From: Hymenobacter sp. IS2118
Lineage (GTDB): Bacteria; Bacteroidota; Bacteroidia; Cytophagales; Hymenobacteraceae
NCBI RefSeq assembly: GCF_000715495.1
Contig: NZ_JNLX01000006.1
Span: 1-64,000, forward strand
DNA: 64,000 nt
Direction: 5' to 3'
The translations under genes and the position numbers were made by a program. The notes under the pieces are model-generated. The model was not told where the DNA came from, searched no databases, and was given only the letters and a program-made list of their open reading frames with translations. Position 1 is the stretch's first letter, and every line of letters begins with the position of its first letter. This document shows positions 59,555 to 64,000 of this stretch, piece by piece.

Positions 59555-60211
59555 CTATTCGTATTTGTAGCCGTAGAGTTTGGTGATTTTTTTCCGCTTC
59601 AGCTTCTCAACCTTCATGGTCATTTTGGCATCGGTGTTGGGATGGTCGCGGCTATTGCGGGGCAAGGCGGCAATTTTGTCGATAACATCGAGGCCCTGAA
59701 TGGCCTGCCCGTACACGGTGTACTGCCCGTCGAGACGATGGGTGCCGTCGTGGTTTTGCACCAGGTAAAACTGGCTGATGCTGCTGGCGCGCTGGGGATT
59801 GGCGAAGTCGCCTTGGCGGGCAGCGGCCAAGGCCCCGAAATTGTGCTGATGGCCCGGCCCCAGCTCGGCCGCAATCGTGCCATCGTCGGCCCGGCCCAGG
59901 CCGTCGTTGCTAGGGTCATCGTCTTTGGAGTTGATGTCGCCACCCTGAATCATGAAATCGGGAATTACGCGGTGGAACGAGGTGCCGTCGTAGAAACCAC
60001 TTTTGGCTTTATTCAGAAAATTCGCCTTGTGCAAAGGCGTATCATCGAACAGGATAACGCGAATAACGCCCTGCGCGGTGGTGATGGTAACGACTTCGTC
60101 GCGGCTGCTTTTTTTGGCCGGTTTGGCGGGTTTATCGGCGGCAACAACAGTTCCCACGGCCCACAACCAAGTGAGTAGCAGCAACCCAAAACGATGAATA
60201 GATAATTTCAT
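59555..60211 (-). CDS. Exported cyclophilin-type peptidyl-prolyl isomerase
   Basis: A 218-residue protein with a signal peptide (LLLLTWLWAVGTVVAA), so periplasmic. The cyclophilin core shows VITTAQGVIRVILF-type strand, FHRVIPDFMIQGGD with the catalytic arginine, and SQFYLVQNHDGTHRLDGQYTVYG. It catalyses proline cis-trans isomerisation in exported proteins. The C-terminus is Lys-rich (KLKRKKITKL). It is monocistronic or linked with the reductase gene downstream. Confidence 0.95.
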   Translation of the reverse strand: MKLSIHRFGLLLLTWLWAVGTVVAADKPAKPAKKSSRDEVVTITTAQGVIRVILFDDTPLHKANFLNKAKSGFYDGTSFHRVIPDFMIQGGDINSKDDDPSNDGLGRADDGTIAAELGPGHQHNFGALAAARQGDFANPQRASSISQFYLVQNHDGTHRLDGQYTVYGQAIQGLDVIDKIAALPRNSRDHPNTDAKMTMKVEKLKRKKITKLYGYKYE

Positions 60212-60294
60212 TGGGCAAAGAAAACAGGCAGGTTATAATATCACGAAAATACAGCGTCACGCTTGTTGCTGGCTAACAGCCGCAAACACGGGCG

Positions 60295-61221
60295 CTACCC
60301 GCGGTGCTCGCGAATGCTGGCCAGAATTTCGCGGCCGCCGCGGGCCAGCACCGCTTCGGCCACGGCCACGCCCAGGGCGTAGGCATCGGCCGCCGCCGCC
60401 AGTTGGATTTCTTCCACGTACTCCTCGCCGCTCAGGCTGATGAGGCCGCCGTGCAGGCGCACCACGCCGGCATCATCCAAAGTGGCCAATGCGAAGGACG
60501 GAATGCTGCACCCACCTTCCATAGTGTGCAGGAAGGCGCGCTCGGCCAGCAGGCAGGTGTGGGTGGCGGAGTGGTCGAGGGCCGCTTTAAGCTGCGCTTT
60601 GAGGTCCGGATTCAGGTCCGCCGCACATTCGATGGCGATGCTGCCCTGGCCGGTGGCGGGCACAAACTGCGCGCTGGGCAGCACGTGACGCACGAGGTGG
60701 TCGTAGCCCATGCGGTGCACGCCGGCATAGGCCAGCACCAGCGCATCGAACTGGCCTTCCTCCAGCTTGCGCAGGCGGGTCTGGAGGTTGCCGCGGGCCT
60801 CGGCCGTGGTGGCTTCGGGGTAGAAGCGACGTAGCTGGGCCTTGCGGCGGGTGCTGCTGGTACCCAGCACAATGCCGGGCTTCTCGAGCGAAAATTGCTC
60901 GTTGAAGCTCAGCACCACGTCGTTCACCTGCTCGCGCTCCAGAAAGGCCAGCAGCTCCAGGTCGGACGGAATGCTGCTTTGCACGTCTTTGGCCGAGTGC
61001 ACGGCCAGGTGGGTTTCGCCCCGGCGCAGGCTCACTTCCAGCTCTTCGGTGAACACGCCTTTGGACCCGATTTTGGCCAGCGAACGGTCCTGCACGGCGT
61101 CGCCGATGGTTTGCATGGGTACGATTTCGGTGGCAAAACCGGCTTGCTGCAGCAAACTGGCCACGTGTTCCGTTTGCCAGAGGGCGAGGCGGCTGGCGCG
61201 CGTGGCGAGGCGAATAGTCAT
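60295..61221 (-). CDS. hemC: Hydroxymethylbilane synthase (porphobilinogen deaminase)
   Basis: A 308-residue enzyme that joins four porphobilinogens in haem synthesis. The ATG at 61221 (MTIRLATRASRLALWQ) is the start: the in-frame upstream extension of 34 residues reads only heptad repeat and gives a low-complexity Leu/Asn/Pro/Gln/Lys string. Motifs: HSAKDV with the catalytic Asp79, TSSTRRKAQL, and EGGCSIP with Cys238 carrying the dipyrromethane cofactor. Length matches E. coli HemC (313). Confidence 0.97.
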   Translation of the reverse strand: MTIRLATRASRLALWQTEHVASLLQQAGFATEIVPMQTIGDAVQDRSLAKIGSKGVFTEELEVSLRRGETHLAVHSAKDVQSSIPSDLELLAFLEREQVNDVVLSFNEQFSLEKPGIVLGTSSTRRKAQLRRFYPEATTAEARGNLQTRLRKLEEGQFDALVLAYAGVHRMGYDHLVRHVLPSAQFVPATGQGSIAIECAADLNPDLKAQLKAALDHSATHTCLLAERAFLHTMEGGCSIPSFALATLDDAGVVRLHGGLISLSGEEYVEEIQLAAAADAYALGVAVAEAVLARGGREILASIREHRG

Positions 61222-61225
61222 GCTA

Positions 61226-61340
61226 GAAGGGTTGAGTTTCGAGAGTTGAGGGTTGAGTTTTAAAGGCTGAGTTTTGAGTTTTAAGGGCTGAGGGTTGAGC
61301 ACAGGTTCAAGACAACTCAACATTTAACACTCAAACCTTC
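61226..61340. repeat. Heptad palindrome I
   Basis: Left arm 61226-61250 and right arm 61316-61340 pair at 19 of 25 positions. The interval is an unbroken run of heptads (GTTGAGT, TTCGAGA, GTTGAGG, GTTGAGT, TTTAAAG, GCTGAGT). The right arm covers the stop codon of the minus-strand holB gene (61331-61333). Left end is five bases upstream of the hemC ATG. Confidence 0.85.
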
Positions 61341-62467
61341 AAAAATCCGCCCAGCCGCAGGGAGCTGTCCACGAACACCATTTTGGGGTTGGCGTTGCGT
61401 TCGATGTGGTAATGGGCGTCGGTCAGTTCTTTGGTCAGCAAATCGGCGTTGCGCGGCGTTACGAATTTGGCAAAGCCCGCCACAAATTGCTGTTCGCCAC
61501 CAGCCAGATGCGGCACAAATTTAGGGTCGATGCCGAACAGCAGCACCTTGCGCAACAGGCCCAGAGAATAGGCCAACAGCTCTTTCTGGTTTTCGCGGCC
61601 CAGCTTCTGAAACTCTTCGCTTTTCTTGAGAATCTCGCCCGCCTTGCTGCCGTAGTTGAAGCACAGGCGCATCCAGTCGCGGAAAAACTCGAAGTAGTTG
61701 TGGTCGGCATTGGCCTCGCGGCTGGCGATGGCGGCGCCCAGGCTGCCGTCGGCCAGCTGGGCGAGCTGCCGGGCTTTGGCCTCGGGTACGTGGTGCCGGG
61801 CGTGCAAAAAACCGGCAATGTCGTCCTCCGAAAACGGGCGCACCACCACCGGCTGCACCCGGCTGATGATGGTGGGCAGCAGCTGCTCGGGCGCGTGGCT
61901 CACCAGCAGGAAAATAGTAGCAGGCGGCGGCTCTTCCAGCAGTTTCAGCAGCGCATTGGCGGCGGCCGGGTGCATGAGCTCGGGCAGCCAGAGAATCACG
62001 ATTTTGAAGCGTGCCTCGAACGCCTTGAGCGACACCAGCTTCAGAATTTGCACCGCTTCGTCCTTACTAATGTTGCCCTGCTTGTTTTCGGCCCCAATGT
62101 GCTGCATCCAGTCGTTGAGGCCCTGGTAAGGGTTGTCGAGCACGAAGCTGCGCCACTCGGCCATAAACTTGCTGCTCACCGCGTCTTTGGCCACCGTTTT
62201 AGTGGTGGTCACGGGCACGATGAAGTTCAGGTCGGGATGGGCCAGCTTGGCGGTTTTGGTGCAGGCCGGGCAGTGGCCGCAGCTGTCGTCGGCATCGGCG
62301 GCGCGCGCCTCGCAGTTCAGGTACTGGGCGTAGGCCAGGGCCAGGGCCAGCGCCGCGCCGCCCTCGCTGCCCCGAAACAGCTGGGCGTGCGCCACGTGCT
62401 GCCGCCGCACCGACTGGCGCAGCAGGTCCTTCACGGCGGCTTGGTTGGGAATGTCGGTGAAGGTCAT
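61331..62467 (-). CDS. holB: DNA polymerase III delta-prime subunit
   Basis: A 378-residue clamp-loader subunit. The AAA+ fold is visible: HAQLFRGSEGGAALALALAYA replaces the P-loop and lacks the lysine, as usual for delta-prime; a zinc module uses Cys52, Cys63, Cys66 and Cys69; sensor-type LLKLLEEPPPATIFLLVSHAPEQLLPTI follows. The C-terminal collar domain is present. It starts two bases after the small unknown gene, so the two are translationally linked. Confidence 0.93.
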   Translation of the reverse strand: MTFTDIPNQAAVKDLLRQSVRRQHVAHAQLFRGSEGGAALALALAYAQYLNCEARAADADDSCGHCPACTKTAKLAHPDLNFIVPVTTTKTVAKDAVSSKFMAEWRSFVLDNPYQGLNDWMQHIGAENKQGNISKDEAVQILKLVSLKAFEARFKIVILWLPELMHPAAANALLKLLEEPPPATIFLLVSHAPEQLLPTIISRVQPVVVRPFSEDDIAGFLHARHHVPEAKARQLAQLADGSLGAAIASREANADHNYFEFFRDWMRLCFNYGSKAGEILKKSEEFQKLGRENQKELLAYSLGLLRKVLLFGIDPKFVPHLAGGEQQFVAGFAKFVTPRNADLLTKELTDAHYHIERNANPKMVFVDSSLRLGGFLKV

Positions 62468-62469
62468 TA

Positions 62470-62895
62470 TTAAGGCAGTAGGTCTAAACGCCAGTTTCCA
62501 ACGGGCCGAATATCTCGCCAGTCCCAGTACGCCGCAAAGAATTCATCGTGCAGAAATCCCTGGTCTTCCCAGTCCGCCGGCTTATCGCCTAACATTACTT
62601 GGCTCCATCCACCTTGTTTGGGTTCAGTTGTTCCGTCTATCATGTTGAACAAGTCAAACACAACGCCGGCTGCACAATCGGCCAAAACTTTACGTAGCGC
62701 AGACCTTACCACAGCATTGCCTTGCAGGAGCTTCAGCGCCTCAGCTTCTTCGGGAGTAAACCCACCATTGGGCGGATAAGCTATTTCAACGCCTGCGCCT
62801 TTAAACAAAGAATTAGCGGAGTACGACGCATACTCTTCTACCGCTTGGTTGGCGGCGATGAGCAGGGTGCGCTGGTTTTCTTCTGAGAGCTGCAT
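62470..62895 (-). CDS. Small conserved-looking protein of unknown function
   Basis: A 141-residue cytoplasmic protein. The ATG at 62895 (MQLSEENQRTLLIAANQAVEEY) avoids overlap with the preceding gene; a longer in-frame start at 62946 would overlap the GlmU-like gene. It has an N-terminal helical half and a C-terminal Trp/Asp-rich half (GGWSQVMLG, WEDQGFLHDEFFAAYWDWRDIRP). No family recognised. The gene order GlmU-like, unknown, holB is tightly packed (7 and 2 bases), suggesting one operon. Confidence 0.65.
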   Translation of the reverse strand: MQLSEENQRTLLIAANQAVEEYASYSANSLFKGAGVEIAYPPNGGFTPEEAEALKLLQGNAVVRSALRKVLADCAAGVVFDLFNMIDGTTEPKQGGWSQVMLGDKPADWEDQGFLHDEFFAAYWDWRDIRPVGNWRLDLLP

Positions 62896-62902
62896 ACCTG
62901 CT

Positions 62903-64000
62903 TTACTTGGCTTTTTCCCAGATTCTATCTCCCGCCGTGGCCTCAAACACGGTTTGCATGATGCCCTGCTCCACCGCGTCGTACGGCAGACTGCGCCGCG
63001 CCATCACCCGCTCGGCTACTTCGGCCACTTTAGGCAGCTTGAAGGTCTCAAAACCCGCCGGCCCGCCCCAGCTAAAGCTCGGAATGAACGTGCGCGGGAA
63101 GCCCGCCCCGAAAATATTGGCTCCCACGCCCACCACCGTGCCGGTGTTGAACATGGTGTTGATGCCGCATTTGCTGTGGTCGCCCATCATCAGGCCGCAA
63201 AACGTTTGGCCGGTATCTACGAAACGGCCGGCTACGTGGCTCCATATTTTGACGGGCGCGTAGTTGTTTTTGAGGTTCGACGTGTTGGTATCGGCTCCCA
63301 GGTTGCACCACTCGCCGATGACGGAGTTGCCCATGTAGCCGTCGTGGCCCTTGTTGCTGTAGCCCAGCAAAATGCTATTGCCCACTTCGCCACCCACTTT
63401 AGAAAAGGGCCCAACGGTATTGTCGCCGCGCATTTTGGCGCCGGCGTTGATGTGCGAGCCTTCGCACAGCGCCAGCGGACCTTTGATGATGGCGCCCTCG
63501 TGCACCTGCGAATTTTTACCCAGGTAAATGGGCCCGTCCTCGGCGTTGAGAATGGCCGCGCGGATTTTCACGCCGGGCTCGATGAAGATGTTTTCGGCGC
63601 CGTACATGATGGTGTGCGGGTCGTTCACGGGCTCCGAGGTGCGGCCTTTGGTCAGGAGGGCAAAGTCGCGGCGGATTTCGGCCCCATTGAACAGGAACAG
63701 CTGCCAGGGGCGCGTGATGACGACCACGGGCTCGGCCACCTGCCGGGTTTCGGGCAGGCCGTCCTGAATGAGTTCGGCCACGAGCGTGGCATCCGCGACG
63801 TGCGCCGCTACCAGCAGCTCATCGCAATACAGGGCCTGACCGGGCAGCAGCGCCTGTACCTGGCGCGTGAGCAAGTCGTCGGGGCACACGGCGCCGTTGA
63901 TGAGCAGGGCCGGGCCGCTCACCTCGCCGGCCGGAAACTTGGCCTGCAAGTACGGCTGCGTGAGGTAGCCCACGGTGGTGGCGCCCAGCCGGTGCTGCCA
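62903..64000 (-). CDS. GlmU-like sugar nucleotidyltransferase/acyltransferase (5' end cut)
   Basis: The frame is open to the window edge, and the upstream residues (HRLGATTVGYLTQPYLQAKFP) match the N-terminal part of Bacteroidota GlmU-family proteins, so the start lies beyond 64000. About 366 residues are visible. The C-terminal two thirds are hexapeptide repeats of a left-handed beta helix (VHEGAIIKGPLALCEGSHINAGAKMRGDN, GNSVIGEWCNLGADTNTSNLKNNY). The N-terminal nucleotidyl-transfer motif is not clear in the visible part. Sugar-nucleotide synthesis for the envelope is likely; the exact reaction is uncertain. Confidence 0.88.
   Translation of the reverse strand, partial: WQHRLGATTVGYLTQPYLQAKFPAGEVSGPALLINGAVCPDDLLTRQVQALLPGQALYCDELLVAAHVADATLVAELIQDGLPETRQVAEPVVVITRPWQLFLFNGAEIRRDFALLTKGRTSEPVNDPHTIMYGAENIFIEPGVKIRAAILNAEDGPIYLGKNSQVHEGAIIKGPLALCEGSHINAGAKMRGDNTVGPFSKVGGEVGNSILLGYSNKGHDGYMGNSVIGEWCNLGADTNTSNLKNNYAPVKIWSHVAGRFVDTGQTFCGLMMGDHSKCGINTMFNTGTVVGVGANIFGAGFPRTFIPSFSWGGPAGFETFKLPKVAEVAERVMARRSLPYDAVEQGIMQTVFEATAGDRIWEKAK

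Noticed and set aside
1..64000. tRNA, rRNA and CRISPR arrays
   Set aside because: No cloverleaf with an acceptor stem, no rRNA-like stretch and no regularly spaced direct repeats with unique spacers were found. The heptad runs have no spacers.

Overview
The window is a GC-rich chromosomal segment of a Bacteroidota bacterium, most likely a Hymenobacter-type member of the Cytophagales. The grounds are a SusC/SusD-type polysaccharide locus, a type IX secretion (T9SS) sorting domain, a DUF5686 outer-membrane protein, 7TM-DISM and TPR sensor kinases, and promoters of the Bacteroidota type (TTTG, 19-20 nt, TAnnTTTG) with weak Shine-Dalgarno signals. No rRNA, tRNA or CRISPR array was seen. Both ends cut genes: metH at the left and a GlmU-like protein at the right.

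Layout: 0-3.6 kb, methionine synthase and methylenetetrahydrofolate reductase (methyl cycle). 3.7-7.3 kb, small envelope proteins (TPR, TonB-domain, lipoprotein, DUF2007/zinc ribbon, PA14-OmpA). 7.4-16.8 kb, metabolism: SDR oxidoreductase, an OFA-type MFS carrier with a 48-residue partner, an M20 peptidase, a GMC dehydrogenase with its small subunit, and a GH1-like glycosidase. 17-34 kb, a DUF5686 protein, then a beta-1,3-glucan (laminarin-like) utilisation locus: a 7TM receptor fused to an IS1595-type zinc ribbon, GH3, SusC, SusD, a surface lipoprotein, two GH16 enzymes, a secreted T9SS protein and a decayed GH3 fragment. 34.8-45.9 kb, a signalling block: an ADP/ATP-translocase-like/HEAT/cyclic-nucleotide-binding fusion convergent with a response-regulator adenylate cyclase, a single-domain response regulator and three related histidine kinases. 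46-51.8 kb, an HD phosphohydrolase, a MoeB/ThiF-rhodanese protein, a TPR protein and a PD40-OmpA protein. 51.8-58.6 kb, an accessory-looking locus: a divergent helical-repeat protein of unknown function, a peptide-type ABC importer without ATPase genes, and short ORFs behind two copies of one promoter module in AT-rich spacers. 58.6-64 kb, housekeeping genes: RmlD-like reductase, cyclophilin, hemC, holB, a small unknown and a GlmU-like protein.

A striking feature outside the genes is that many spacers are filled by palindromes whose arms are degenerate tandem heptads (mostly RYT followed by four variable bases), with a different heptad flavour at each locus. Arms frequently overlap the stop codon of one neighbour and end just before the next gene. 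Other spacers hold GC-rich inverted repeats (10.3, 12.1, 14.9, 16.5 and 49.6 kb). The best candidates for undescribed biology are this heptad-palindrome family, the receptor/transposase-zinc-ribbon fusion next to the glucan locus, the 51.8-58.6 kb peptide-transport locus with duplicated promoters, and the adenylate-cyclase/translocase signalling block.
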